Source: SIG299 sp964544055 (GTDB lineage Bacteria > Bacillota > Clostridia > Lachnospirales > Lachnospiraceae). Taken from it: a stretch of DNA of 64,000 bases. Positions 17,514 to 27,266 of the stretch are shown here, piece by piece. The position numbers and the translations under genes are program-made. The notes under the pieces are model-generated. The model saw nothing but the letters and a program-made list of their open reading frames with translations, made no database searches and was not told where the DNA came from. Where the stretch lies: the NCBI GenBank assembly GCA_964544055.1, contig CAZJAA010000003.1:1-64000 (forward strand), written 5' to 3'. Each line of letters opens with the position of its first letter. Position 1 is the stretch's first letter.

Positions 17514-19058
17514 TCACTTTTCATTCAGAACTTCCGGGATGGCTTCTAAAATATCACTGGCCAACATGGAATGCGGACCTTTTTTTCTGGCTGCCGTATC
17601 TCCCGCCATGCCGTGCAAATAGCAGCCGGACATTGCGGCCATTTTCGGTACTTCTCCCTGGGCAAGCAGCCCTGCAATCATACCGGCAAGCACATCCCCG
17701 CTTCCTGCCGTAGCCATACCGTCATTTCCGGTTACATTAATATAATCTGAATTGCCAAAGGAGACAATCGTTCTGACATCTTTTTTCACATAAATCAGAC
17801 TATTATTATAAGTGCAGGACGCACTGCTGTCAATAAGACAATCCACTAAATCCGCCAGTGAAATACCGGTCAGTGTGGATAATTCTTTTTTATGAGGTGT
17901 CAGAATAGTTCCGGCTGGCAAAAGTTCTGCAAGATAATGCAGTCTGCCTTCCACGCCCTCTTCCTGCGGCACTTTTTCTGTAACAAGACGGGATATGATA
18001 TTCAGACCATCTGCGTCCAGAACCAAAGGCACCTTACACGCACCGATAACATAGTTTACAATCCGTGCACTCATGGCCGACATTCCGAGTCCCGGTCCGA
18101 GAACAATGACGCTTGCCCATGCCACGGCTTCCCGGATGCTTTCCGTATCCTTTTCTGAAATGTTATTTCCTTTCGTTTCATAAGTGGTTAAAATTGCTTC
18201 CGGAATCTGCCGCTGCAATATTTCCCGATTTTCGTGTGCCGTCAGAATACGTACCAGTCCGGCACCCATACGATATGCCGCTACTGCTGCAAAATAAGCC
18301 GCACCCGACATGTTTTTTGAGCCAGCAATCACAAGTACTCTGCCATAGGTTCCTTTGTTGGAATTTTTTTTTCGTACCGGAAGAAGTTCTTTCGGTGTTT
18401 CATCAAAATAAAATCTGGTCGGCGGAGTTCCCAGACCGCCTCCTGCAAATCCGATATTCTCTACATACACCTTTCCGGCACATTCTGAGCCCGGAAAAAG
18501 TAAGCAGCCTGTTTTCTGAAAGCCAAAAGTTACTGTAACGTCTGCATTGACAGCAATCCCATATACTTTTCCATCATCTGCATTCACTCCGGACGGAATA
18601 TCAACCGAAATCACCATTTTTCCTGCCTGATTAATTTGTTCGATGATTTTACGATAATCACCGGATATCGTTCTGGCAAGCCCTATTCCAAAAATAGCAT
18701 CGATAATAACAGTATATTCTTCCAGCTTCGCTTTGCGAATCACCGGAACGCCTATTTTTCTGGCGATTTTTAACTGTTGCTTTGTTTCTTTGGTGATGTG
18801 TGACTTATCTCCCACCATATAAATTGCCGTATTCCTGCCTTGCATATACAAAATTCTGGCAGCTGCTATACCGTCACCGCCGTTGTTGCCGTATCCACAG
18901 ACCGCCAGAATGCTGTCCTTTTCGGAGCACAATTCCCTGATATGACGCACGACTGCCATGGCTGCGTTTTCCATAAGCACACAGGCTGGGATACCGATAT
19001 GCTCTATGGTATACCGGTCTATTGCTTTCATCTGCTCTGAACCAAGTGCGTATTTCAT
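17514..19058 (-). CDS. nnr: Bifunctional NAD(P)H-hydrate epimerase / ADP-dependent dehydratase
   Basis: A 514-residue fusion. The N-terminal ~215 residues are the YjeF_N epimerase (VCGYGNNGGDGIAAARIL; VISVDIPSGVNADDGKV). The C-terminal ~290 are the ribokinase-like dehydratase, with VLGPGLGMS and the NVTGNDGMATAGSGDVLAGMIAGLL nucleotide site. Together they repair hydrated NADH and NADPH, converting the R epimer to S and dehydrating it with ADP. Six bases separate it from acpS upstream. Confidence 0.94.
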   Translation of the reverse strand: MKYALGSEQMKAIDRYTIEHIGIPACVLMENAAMAVVRHIRELCSEKDSILAVCGYGNNGGDGIAAARILYMQGRNTAIYMVGDKSHITKETKQQLKIARKIGVPVIRKAKLEEYTVIIDAIFGIGLARTISGDYRKIIEQINQAGKMVISVDIPSGVNADDGKVYGIAVNADVTVTFGFQKTGCLLFPGSECAGKVYVENIGFAGGGLGTPPTRFYFDETPKELLPVRKKNSNKGTYGRVLVIAGSKNMSGAAYFAAVAAYRMGAGLVRILTAHENREILQRQIPEAILTTYETKGNNISEKDTESIREAVAWASVIVLGPGLGMSAMSARIVNYVIGACKVPLVLDADGLNIISRLVTEKVPQEEGVEGRLHYLAELLPAGTILTPHKKELSTLTGISLADLVDCLIDSSASCTYNNSLIYVKKDVRTIVSFGNSDYINVTGNDGMATAGSGDVLAGMIAGLLAQGEVPKMAAMSGCYLHGMAGDTAARKKGPHSMLASDILEAIPEVLNEK

Positions 19059-19064
19059 ATTCTT

Positions 19065-19436
19065 TTATACCTCCATCACAACATAAGCGGCAGCATATTC
19101 CTTTACATTGGATATTGATACATGTATCTGCCGGATATGCTTCTCCTCCGCCATTTTGTTTGCTTCACCATATAGTTTTACATAAGGTCTGCCGGACACT
19201 TCCCTGAGCACTTCAATATCTGCCGGCTGAATTTTGCCAAAGCCCGTACCAAATGCCTTTACCACCGACTCCTTTACGGCAAAATTTCCTGCTGCCCTTT
19301 GCATATTTTCTGCAATCAGAAGCAGCTCCTGCGCTGTATAAATTTTCTGACGAAATGCTTCTTTTTCACAGGCTTTTTTTACACGTTCAATTTCAATTAA
19401 GTCCGTTCCGATGCCGTAAATCACACTATGCTCCAT
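19065..19436 (-). CDS. acpS: Holo-[acyl-carrier-protein] synthase
   Basis: A 123-residue phosphopantetheinyl transferase with IYGIGTDLIEIERV (Mg-binding Asp) at the start and FAVKESVVKAFGTGF (metal-binding Glu, CoA-binding Lys) in the middle; the ending HVSISNVKEYAAAYVVME is the family core strand. It loads 4'-phosphopantetheine from CoA onto ACP. The start overlaps the rex stop by 11 bp. Confidence 0.95.
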   Translation of the reverse strand: MEHSVIYGIGTDLIEIERVKKACEKEAFRQKIYTAQELLLIAENMQRAAGNFAVKESVVKAFGTGFGKIQPADIEVLREVSGRPYVKLYGEANKMAEEKHIRQIHVSISNVKEYAAAYVVMEV

Positions 19437-20091
19437 TTCTGGAACGCTTTTTGCTCCGTTCCTCTTCTGCTGCTTTTTTCTTGTAAGACAGCCGCATTAA
19501 GCTTTCCGTCAGGTGAACATTTTCCAGTACAACATCCGATGGAAGTTTCAGGTCGGTTGGTGCAAAATTCCAAATTGCCTTGACTCCCCAGCTTACTACA
19601 TTTGCCGCAAGGGTTGGTGCTACAGCTTTCGGCACGGTCAGAACTGCCATATCTACCTCATGTTCTTTAATAAATTGTTCCAGAGTGCCTATGTCAGAGA
19701 CCGGAATTCCGCGAACCGTTGTGCCGATAACCTCTGGCTTAACGTCAAAAATTCCGATAATTTCAAAGCCTCTTTTCTGCAAACCGGTAGAATTCACAAG
19801 TGCCATTCCCAGATTGCCTGCTCCTAAAATAATCAGGTTGTTTTTCTTATCCAACCCTAAAATCTTTCCAATTTCCGTATATAGGTATTCTACCTGATAA
19901 CCATAGCCCTGTTGTCCAAAGCCACCAAAATTGTTCAAATCCTGTCGAATCTGGGAAGCGGTTACTCCCATCCGTTCACTTAATTCCTTTGAAGAAATCC
20001 GAACCACATCATGGGCGAGAAGTTCCCCCAGATATCTGTAATACCTTGGTAACCGTTTGATTACGGCAGTAGAAATATTTTTTGTCTGCAT
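19426..20091 (-). CDS. rex: Redox-sensing transcriptional repressor Rex
   Basis: A 221-residue Rex: an N-terminal winged helix (about 1-80, with ISSKELSERMGVTASQIRQDLNNFG) and a Rossmann domain with NLIILGAGNLGMAL binding NAD(H). It represses fermentation and electron-transfer genes when the NADH/NAD+ ratio is low. The C-terminal tail is unusually basic (KKKAAEEERSKKRSRNGA). The start at 20091 has GAGGAG eight bases upstream; the in-frame ATG at 20112 does not. No TTGTGAA-type Rex operator is visible near its own promoter. Confidence 0.94.
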   Translation of the reverse strand: MQTKNISTAVIKRLPRYYRYLGELLAHDVVRISSKELSERMGVTASQIRQDLNNFGGFGQQGYGYQVEYLYTEIGKILGLDKKNNLIILGAGNLGMALVNSTGLQKRGFEIIGIFDVKPEVIGTTVRGIPVSDIGTLEQFIKEHEVDMAVLTVPKAVAPTLAANVVSWGVKAIWNFAPTDLKLPSDVVLENVHLTESLMRLSYKKKAAEEERSKKRSRNGA

Positions 20092-20163
20092 ATTATGCAC
20101 TCCTCTTAGCATCTGTTTCTTCGTTGCTGTTCATTTGAAGCTTGCGTTTAAAGTTTATATAAC

Positions 20164-21894
20164 TCACATGGTTTTAAGAAAAAACAATTCGAATTTTTCT
20201 TTCAGCCGGTTTATTACGTCAATTGTTCCAAGGGCGGCCTGCACCATAGCAAATACCTGTTTCTGCTCTGCTTTCTGCGTTGCTTCATACGTTTCTCCAA
20301 AAGAAACAATAAGAAAACGGTACATTTCAAACAGTCGCTTAACTTCTTTTTTCTGATATTTTTTTAACACACCCGTTGGACGCTCGTCTTCTTCCGGACG
20401 AATTATTTTTGCAAGAGAGTCCTCTATTTTCCGCAGGACACCATCTCTTATCAGTGCAATCTGAATAATCTGCTCTTCTTCTTTTATTTCCGTATTTTCC
20501 ACACTGTACATATAGTCAGACAGGGAATTGAATATCATCTGCTTTTTTGCATGCTTTTTCTCTTTTTGTCCAAGATGTAAAAGCCCATTCAGCCAAAGCT
20601 GGTTTTCATATCCTGTTTTTGGTACTGCTGCAAGAGAATATGCCTGTCCTTTAACTTTCAGTTTTAATTCCATCACATCAGTGCCATTTTTTTCTCTGGT
20701 AAACAGGCTGCCTGCCAGTTCATTTATTCTTTTTTTATCTGCCTCACCCGGATACAAATAATTTTCCAGGTCTATACGGATAACTGCGTACTTTGTCAGG
20801 TAACGACGGACAGAAATTCTGCGGAGTTTTAATGCAAACTGCTCCCTTCCGAATTTTAAGATATATTTTCCACGAAGCTCGCCTTCCGCAGAAATAACAT
20901 ATTCTTCTTTATCACCCTGCTTCCAGACTGTATTTTTTTCAAACTGCTTTGACCATGCAGCATTTTCAGAAAACTGCACCGGAAGATAGAGGCTGTGAAC
21001 ACTGTACAGACACTCTGCTATAAAAATTCCAAGCCGCATATCCTCATGATTCTTGATATACAACAGATAGTCTTTTATAATGTCTTCGTCATCCGGCTGT
21101 TTTCCAAGTGCCGTAAGCATACTTTCCATGGAGAAAAAGTATCTTTTGTTCTTGATATCCATGAACTGGTTCATATTCTTAAACAAGCGATGCAGCTCCG
21201 TCGTTATTGCGTCTGCAATAATATCTGCATCCGGATACAGGGATAGAATTTCACGCAGTCTTACCGCTATGGTTTCTTCTTTTCTGTCACGGTCTAACAT
21301 GACCTGTTTTTTTAACTTAAAATTTTCATCGGTAACAAAAAGAAGCAGAACCGGAAGCTCGCCGGAATGTGTCTGGCGCAGGAAAATGTGTTCCTGATGC
21401 TCCTTTTTTATTTCATCTACATAGTCATGATAACGCTCTTTCATTCGTCTGCGAATACCGGAAGATAACTGCGGTTCTTCATCAAAAACGGACATGGATA
21501 CCACCCGGCCCATGCTGACACAGTCATGCAGGGCTTCCCGTTCAGAATGCAGCACCGGCTCAGTTACGGCATCCGGATATTGCTTTTTTAATGGTTCCAG
21601 AACATAAGTCATGACGCTCATGGCATTTGTTGCATATACTTCTGTCGGAATCCGCTCCATATAAAGCTGTTCGGATTGCATTTTGAAAAGTTCCAGCGGT
21701 TCCGGCGGCATATCTTCCGTTGTTCCGGCATTTTCCTCCACTGAAACATCCTCTCGTTTGTAAATGTATTCTTTTGTGCGGAAGCTCTGATCCTTAAAAT
21801 AATCAATCTGGTAAAAATAGATTTCTTCTAACTGATTCTCTTTGATTTCAACATCAATATACAGTTCCCTTTTTTTTATTTCTGTGTCTGTCAT
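20164..21894 (-). CDS. Conserved hypothetical protein (576 aa), Lachnospiraceae type
   Basis: I do not recognise a named domain. The protein has no signal peptide or TM helix, is rich in charged residues, and appears to mix alpha and beta segments, with a helical C-terminal third (MYRFLIVSFGETYEATQKAEQKQVFAMVQAALGTIDVINRLKEKFELFF). Its start is ATG at 21894, ten residues inside the longest frame, with a GGAG-like site upstream. It lies alone upstream of rex on the same strand. Its size and intact frame make it a real gene of unknown function. Confidence 0.75.
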   Translation of the reverse strand: MTDTEIKKRELYIDVEIKENQLEEIYFYQIDYFKDQSFRTKEYIYKREDVSVEENAGTTEDMPPEPLELFKMQSEQLYMERIPTEVYATNAMSVMTYVLEPLKKQYPDAVTEPVLHSEREALHDCVSMGRVVSMSVFDEEPQLSSGIRRRMKERYHDYVDEIKKEHQEHIFLRQTHSGELPVLLLFVTDENFKLKKQVMLDRDRKEETIAVRLREILSLYPDADIIADAITTELHRLFKNMNQFMDIKNKRYFFSMESMLTALGKQPDDEDIIKDYLLYIKNHEDMRLGIFIAECLYSVHSLYLPVQFSENAAWSKQFEKNTVWKQGDKEEYVISAEGELRGKYILKFGREQFALKLRRISVRRYLTKYAVIRIDLENYLYPGEADKKRINELAGSLFTREKNGTDVMELKLKVKGQAYSLAAVPKTGYENQLWLNGLLHLGQKEKKHAKKQMIFNSLSDYMYSVENTEIKEEEQIIQIALIRDGVLRKIEDSLAKIIRPEEDERPTGVLKKYQKKEVKRLFEMYRFLIVSFGETYEATQKAEQKQVFAMVQAALGTIDVINRLKEKFELFFLKTM

Positions 21895-22059
21895 AAATGC
21901 TCCCACCTTTCTCTTTTGCAACACAATCTTCCTTTTCCATAGTACTGTTTTTCACAAAAAATGTCAATAAAAAAAGCCATTGACTTCCATGTTTTATCCA
22001 AGATATAATAAAAAATGAAGTTTTACTCCCAAATAATAAAACTGTAAAGGAGTCTGTTT

Positions 22060-22513
22060 ATGTCTGAAGTTCTCATGATTGAAATTGCCGGTGGAACCGG
22101 TAGCGGCAATTCCACACTGACACAACGAATCAAGGAATATTTTGGCGAAGATGTTACGGTATTGATGCACGAAAATTACTACAAGGCTCATGATTATCGA
22201 AGGAATTCTTATCTTTGACCGCAGGGAACTAACGGATTTGATGGACATCAAAATATATGTGGATACAGATGCTGATGTCCGTATTCTGCGCCGCATTACC
22301 CGTGATGTCAAAGAACGTGGGCGAAGTCTTGATTCCGTCATCAGTCAGTACCTCACTACGGTAAAACCGATGCATGAACAGTTTGTGGAACCGAGTAAAA
22401 AATATGCAGATATCATTATTCCGGAGGGCGATCAAAATCAGGTTGCTTTGGAAATGCTGATTCAGAGAATCAGAAAACATCTGGAAAATTTTAAAAGTAA
22501 GGATATGGTATAA
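22060..22513 (+). pseudogene. udk: Uridine kinase remnant (internal deletion, frameshift, lost Walker lysine)
   Basis: The first part encodes MSEVLMIEIAGGTGSGNSTL and continues to HENYYKAHDY, clearly the N-terminus of uridine kinase, then leaves frame. A second frame starting near 22190 encodes IIEGILIFDRRELTDLMDIK and the remaining C-terminal half. About 50 residues of the middle are missing at the junction near 22190. In addition the Walker A lysine is Asn (GSGN instead of GSGK), so even the intact N-terminus would not bind phosphate properly. A ribosome site (AAAGGAG) is still present. The product cannot be a working kinase. Confidence 0.88.
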
Positions 22514-22519
22514 ATATAC

Positions 22520-23323
22520 ATGATACGATTAATCGCAAGTGACTTAGATGGTACCCTTTTACAAAATGGTGCCCAGACTCTGCCTGACGGAGTCATCCCA
22601 TTTATTGAAAGTCTTGCTGTAAAGCATGGCATTTTGTTCGTTGCGGCAAGTGGCAGGCAATATCCGAATTTAGTACGTTTATTTGGTTCTGCTGCAAAAC
22701 ACATGGCATTTATCTGTGAAAACGGTTCCTTGTTATTTTATCAGGATAGGTTGCTGGCAAGCCATCCTATGACGCAGGATACTGCTCTTACCATCTGCCA
22801 TGATATTTTAGCTCTTCCCGGTTGCGAGCTGCAGATTTCCGGTGAGAAAACGTGTTATTTACTACCAAAAAGCAATGCTTTTGTAGATCGAATGGTAAAC
22901 CATGTAAAAAATGATATCAAAATTCTTTCCACACCGGAGGAGCATTCGGAACCTTTTTACAAAGTTTCAGTATTCGAAGAATCCGGAATTGCAACCGGAC
23001 ATGGACCGGAATTATTAAAAAGATACCAAGGTAAAGCACAATGCACCGTTTCCGGCAAAGCCTGGTTGGACTTCGTTGCACCTGGAGTCAATAAAGGTCA
23101 GGCATTGCTTAAGCTGCTTCATTTACAAAACATGGATAGCTCGGAGTGTGTCGCTTTTGGAGATAATTATAATGATTTAGAAATGCTTTCCGTTGTCAAA
23201 TATGGATATGTTATGGATAATGCCGCTGATGAAATAAAAAAAAGATTTCATTACCATTGTTCTGATGTAGTATCTGCAATAAAAGAATTATTATATACAG
23301 CAGACTCTCCGATACTTCAATAA
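22520..23323 (+). CDS. HAD-superfamily Cof-type sugar phosphatase
   Basis: A 267-residue HAD hydrolase of the Cof (IIB cap) subfamily. The N-terminal IASDLDGTLL holds the nucleophile and acid/base Asp, AASGRQYPNL is motif II, and FGDNYNDLEML near residue 215 is motif IV with the Mg-binding Asps. It probably dephosphorylates a sugar phosphate, FMN or a similar small metabolite; the substrate cannot be told from sequence. It begins six bases after the udk remnant and was probably cotranscribed with it. Confidence 0.92.
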   Translation: MIRLIASDLDGTLLQNGAQTLPDGVIPFIESLAVKHGILFVAASGRQYPNLVRLFGSAAKHMAFICENGSLLFYQDRLLASHPMTQDTALTICHDILALPGCELQISGEKTCYLLPKSNAFVDRMVNHVKNDIKILSTPEEHSEPFYKVSVFEESGIATGHGPELLKRYQGKAQCTVSGKAWLDFVAPGVNKGQALLKLLHLQNMDSSECVAFGDNYNDLEMLSVVKYGYVMDNAADEIKKRFHYHCSDVVSAIKELLYTADSPILQ

Positions 23324-23325
23324 AA

Positions 23326-23358
23326 CGCAGGGGTGGAATCTACCCCTGCGTTGTTTTT
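23326..23358 (+). terminator. Terminator of the HAD phosphatase gene
   Basis: A perfect 9-bp GC-rich stem (23326-23334 with 23342-23350), 7-nt loop, followed by TTGTTTTT. It lies directly after the stop codon. Confidence 0.9.
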
Positions 23359-23381
23359 AATATACTGTTTCGGTCAGAAGC

Positions 23382-24506
23382 TTATAAGCGTTCCATCAGC
23401 TCTGCTATTTGTACCAGATGCTCTCTGATTGGAAGCTTCTGTGGACATGCCTCTTCACAAGCACCACAGGACATGCATTTATCTGCATGTTCTTCTTCTT
23501 TCATATCCTGAAAATACCGCCATTTTGTTGCTCCGGCGTTGTTATACATACCATAGTTGTTCCAGATGGAAAAGTTTTTTGGAATATTGACGCCAACTGG
23601 GCACGGCATACAGTAGCGGCAGCCTGTGCATCCATTCTTAATTCTGGATTTAACTTCTCTAACAACCGTTTCAATTGTTTCCTGCTCTTTTACTGATAAA
23701 GCTTCAAAGGTTCCAAAGGTTTCTAAATTATCCTTTACCTGTTCCTCGGTAGACATACCACTGAGTACAACCTTAATCTGTGGTTTTGATGCTACAAAGC
23801 GGAGTGCCCAGGAAGCAATGCTCTTTTCCGGGCGAACCTTTTTGAAAAGTGCTTCTACCTCCGGTGCATAGGAAGCAAGTGCCCCGCCTTTTACCGGTTC
23901 CATAATAATAAGCGGCACATTACGTTCTTCGCAAAGGGCATAACCCTTGTCTCCTGCCTGCTCCATAGTATCCATGTAATTGTACTGAATCTGGCAGAAA
24001 TCCCAGTCACGGTATGTCAGGATTTCTTCAAATGCGTCATAGCTATCATGAAAGGAAAAACCAAGATAGCGAATTTTTCCCTGCTTTTGCAGCTCGATTA
24101 CATCATCCAGCACACCCATAGCGCACATAGAACGGAAGCTGTCTCGATTTAATGCGTGCAGTAAGTAAAAATCAATATATTCTGTTTGAAGACGTTCCAG
24201 CTGCTGGTTAAAAATGCGTACCGCATCTTCTCTTTGCTTTACCTCCCAGCATGGTAGCTTGGTTGCAAAATAGAAGCTGTCGCGCGGATACTTTTTCATG
24301 GCACGACCTACAAACGGTTCACTCGTGCCATCATGATACGGCCATGCAGTATCATAGTAATTGATGCCGGCTTCATAAGCTTTATCCAGCATTTGCTGTG
24401 CACGTTCTTCATCAATTGCCCCATCTGGTGTAGTCGGAAATCGCATACAACCGAAACCAAGCAGTGATGTTTTTATTCCCAGTTTTTCCAATATTCTGTA
24501 TTCCAT
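23382..24506 (-). CDS. Aldo/keto reductase with C-terminal 4Fe-4S ferredoxin domain
   Basis: A 374-residue protein: an AKR TIM barrel (residues ~1-285; Asp-Tyr-Lys-His type site with YYDTAWPYHDG and FYFATKLPCW) fused to a ferredoxin-like region with CTGCRYCMPCPVGV and CMSCGACEEACP, which should bind two 4Fe-4S clusters. Such proteins are common in anaerobes and probably reduce an aldehyde or ketone with electrons passed through the clusters; the substrate is unknown. The ATG at 24506 has AAAGGAG upstream; the longer frame has none. Confidence 0.92.
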   Translation of the reverse strand: MEYRILEKLGIKTSLLGFGCMRFPTTPDGAIDEERAQQMLDKAYEAGINYYDTAWPYHDGTSEPFVGRAMKKYPRDSFYFATKLPCWEVKQREDAVRIFNQQLERLQTEYIDFYLLHALNRDSFRSMCAMGVLDDVIELQKQGKIRYLGFSFHDSYDAFEEILTYRDWDFCQIQYNYMDTMEQAGDKGYALCEERNVPLIIMEPVKGGALASYAPEVEALFKKVRPEKSIASWALRFVASKPQIKVVLSGMSTEEQVKDNLETFGTFEALSVKEQETIETVVREVKSRIKNGCTGCRYCMPCPVGVNIPKNFSIWNNYGMYNNAGATKWRYFQDMKEEEHADKCMSCGACEEACPQKLPIREHLVQIAELMERL

Positions 24507-24613
24507 AACTTCTCCTTTCTGATGTTTATCCGGTATTATTTTTGTTCTCCGGTGACATTTCATTTTTGCTTCTTAAACAGTATACAGTGTCTGCGACACG
24601 ATATGCTCTGCGA

Positions 24614-24737
24614 GATATTATACCATGGCTTTGCCATGCTATGCTCCGCAAGATGCGCACGATTTGATTATGAATTCTGTCCTCGCACTGCTCGGACGCA
24701 AACCGGCGCCGGTATAATATCCTGCGGATATTATACC
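24614..24737. repeat. Palindromic repeats downstream of metH
   Basis: The 11-mer GATATTATACC occurs at 24614-24624 and 24727-24737, and its complement at 24711-24721. The last two form a perfect hairpin with a 5-nt loop (24711-24737). No U-run follows on the minus strand, so it is not a standard terminator. It resembles a small REP-like intergenic element; there is no coding sequence in this gap. Confidence 0.45.
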
Positions 24738-24743
24738 ATATGT

Positions 24744-27266
24744 TCAGCTTTCCGTCAAAGAAATTGCAACCCTTACCGCATCCTGTGCATCTTTTGAGTA
24801 ACCATCGGCACCAATTTCCTTTGCATAATCCGGTGTTGTCACAGCACCGCCAATCATTACCTTGGTAGAAAGTCCGACAGCATTCTTTAATTCTACCACC
24901 TCTTTCATCCGTGTCATGGTTGTCGTCATCAGTGCTGATAAAGCAATCAGGTCAGCATTTGTTTCTTTTGCCTTTTCGATAATGGCTTCTGAATCGACAT
25001 CCTTGCCCATATCAATTACTTCAAAGCCATAATTCTTTAACATCAATGCTACCAGATTTTTTCCAATGTCATGGATATCTCCTTTTACGGTAGCAATAAT
25101 TACAATGCCACGTTTTTGACCATCTCCTGTAGCAAGCAGCGGTTCCAGACGCTTCATTGCAAGCTCCATGGTTTCTGCAGAAGCAATCAGCTGCGGGAGA
25201 AAATATTTCTTTTTTTCAAACAGTTCGCCTACACGATTGATAGCAGGAATTAAATCTTCATTTAATATTTCATCTGCTCGTACAGCTTCTGAAGCACCAT
25301 ATTTTTCTTCTTTCAATGCAATTTCCGTTAATTCAAGTATTTTCTTTTTATTTCCTTTTACAACAGCTTCAAACAACGGTGTGTCGGTTTTTTCTGTGGT
25401 TCCACGGCTTTGAGCTGCCTGCTTTGACACTGTTTTATCCGCAGAAGTAGTTTCTGTCACTGTACCGCTTAAGGGAGCGCCGGAAGCCGCTACCATCTCC
25501 GGTGCCGCTTCGATGAATGCAATATCAGCGTCTTCTTTTCCACAAAGCAGGTCTGCTGCCAGCATAAACTGCATCATCATCTTCTGACATGGATTTGCAA
25601 TCGCCATTGTCAGTCCATTTGCAATTGCCATCGTCAGAAATGCGGTATTAACAAAACTTCGCGCCGGAAGCCCGAAAGAAATATTGGAAAGTCCGATGCA
25701 GGTTGCCACCCCCAGCTCTTCCTTACAGTAACGGATGGTAGCCAGCGTTTCCTTTGCAGCATCTTTTCCTGCACCTATCGTATTTACCAGTCCATCGACC
25801 ACAATATCCTCTTTTGTTAAACCAAGATTTAACGCTTTAACCATTACAGTGTGAATAAACAGCCTTTTTTCGTCCTGGTTTTTTGGCAATCCGTGTTCGG
25901 ACAGAGGAAGAAGTATAAACATAGCACCATATTTTCTGACAATCGGAAGTAGCTGCTCCATTTTTTCTTTTTCACAGGACACGGAATTTACCAGAGCACG
26001 TCCCGGATAAATCCGAAGTGCTGCTTCTATTACATCAACATGGCTGGAATCAATGGACAATGGAAGTTCTGCATTTTGGGACACCTCATAAATCATCTGA
26101 ATCAGTCTTGCTTTTTCATCAATACCCGGCATGCCCGCATTGACATCTAAAATATAGGCTCCTGCTTCCTCCTGCTCCTTGGCAAACTGAAGCACCAAAT
26201 CTATTTTTTCTTCTCGAAGTTCGGCCTGCAGAGCCTTTTTTCCAGTTGGATTAATCCGCTCACCAATCACGCAAAAGCGTGCATCCAGTTCAATTGGAAA
26301 AATTTTGCGTTCGGTTGCCAGAATGGATTTATGCCGTTTTTTTTCTGCAGGAACCTTCTTGTATGCCATATTTTTAACTGCCAGAATGTGCTCTGGTTCA
26401 GAGCCACAGCAACCGCCTAAGATGGAGGCTCCTGCATTTACCAGCTTTTCCATATGTCCGGCAAATTCTTCCGGTGTCATTTTATAAACGGTTTTTTCTT
26501 CAACCAGTTCTGGCATACCGGCATTTGGCTTGGCAATGATTGGAACTTCTGCCACTGCCACCATACGTTCAATAACTTCCACCATGGTTTCCGGACCGGC
26601 AGAACAATTGACACCAACCGCATCGGCTCCCAACGACTGCAATACCACCACAGCTGCCTCCGGTGTCGTCCCATACATAGTTTTATTATCTTCCGCAAAC
26701 GTAAGCGTTACCATAACCGGGAGCTCACAAGTTTCCTTTACAGCCAGCACAGCCGCACGGCACTCCTGCAGGCTCATCATCGTTTCCACAACAATCAAAT
26801 CAACTCCTGCCGCATACAGTACCTTTACCTGCTCCTTATAAACTTCAACAAGTTCTTCAAACTTAAGTTTTCCGACCGGATACAACAATTCTCCAGTCAT
26901 GGTCAAATCGCCTGCCACATAATGACAGTTTCCGGCTGTCTTCTGTGCTTCCCCGGCTTGTTCAAACTCTCTCACTGTCTCTTTCGACAAACGCACAAGC
27001 TCCGTATTCATTTCCGCAAGTTTCTCCTGCAATCCATATTCCGTAAGCTTAATGCGGTTTGCGCTGAACGTTGGTGCATACAGAATGTCTGTTCCTGCTT
27101 CCAAAAAATCCCTCTGCAGTTTTTTAACCGTTTCTCCATGTTCTAAAATCCACTGTTCTGGACATACTCCGGTCGGCATTCCTGCTTTTTGAAGGTTTGT
27201 ACCGGTAGCACCATCTAAAAGTATTATCTTTTTTTCACAAAGCTCTTTAAATTTCTGTCTTGTCAT
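24744..27266 (-). CDS. metH: Cobalamin-dependent methionine synthase lacking the reactivation domain
   Basis: An 840-residue MetH. In order: homocysteine-binding barrel (about 1-300, zinc ligands Cys221, Cys286, Cys287), pterin-binding domain (from about 334, GERINPTGKKALQ), a Pro/Thr/Ser-rich spacer near 600-625, a B12 cap helix domain and the cobalamin Rossmann domain with DIHDIGKN (base-off His at about 732). The C-terminal SAM-dependent reactivation domain of E. coli MetH (full length ~1,227) is absent, so oxidised cobalamin must be repaired by a separate protein. It shares a TAATG junction with the upstream methyltransferase/MTHF reductase gene. Confidence 0.94.
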   Translation of the reverse strand: MTRQKFKELCEKKIILLDGATGTNLQKAGMPTGVCPEQWILEHGETVKKLQRDFLEAGTDILYAPTFSANRIKLTEYGLQEKLAEMNTELVRLSKETVREFEQAGEAQKTAGNCHYVAGDLTMTGELLYPVGKLKFEELVEVYKEQVKVLYAAGVDLIVVETMMSLQECRAAVLAVKETCELPVMVTLTFAEDNKTMYGTTPEAAVVVLQSLGADAVGVNCSAGPETMVEVIERMVAVAEVPIIAKPNAGMPELVEEKTVYKMTPEEFAGHMEKLVNAGASILGGCCGSEPEHILAVKNMAYKKVPAEKKRHKSILATERKIFPIELDARFCVIGERINPTGKKALQAELREEKIDLVLQFAKEQEEAGAYILDVNAGMPGIDEKARLIQMIYEVSQNAELPLSIDSSHVDVIEAALRIYPGRALVNSVSCEKEKMEQLLPIVRKYGAMFILLPLSEHGLPKNQDEKRLFIHTVMVKALNLGLTKEDIVVDGLVNTIGAGKDAAKETLATIRYCKEELGVATCIGLSNISFGLPARSFVNTAFLTMAIANGLTMAIANPCQKMMMQFMLAADLLCGKEDADIAFIEAAPEMVAASGAPLSGTVTETTSADKTVSKQAAQSRGTTEKTDTPLFEAVVKGNKKKILELTEIALKEEKYGASEAVRADEILNEDLIPAINRVGELFEKKKYFLPQLIASAETMELAMKRLEPLLATGDGQKRGIVIIATVKGDIHDIGKNLVALMLKNYGFEVIDMGKDVDSEAIIEKAKETNADLIALSALMTTTMTRMKEVVELKNAVGLSTKVMIGGAVTTPDYAKEIGADGYSKDAQDAVRVAISLTES

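Noticed and set aside
26454..27146. 230-codon plus-strand frame
   Set aside because: Antisense to metH; composition is that of a shadow frame.
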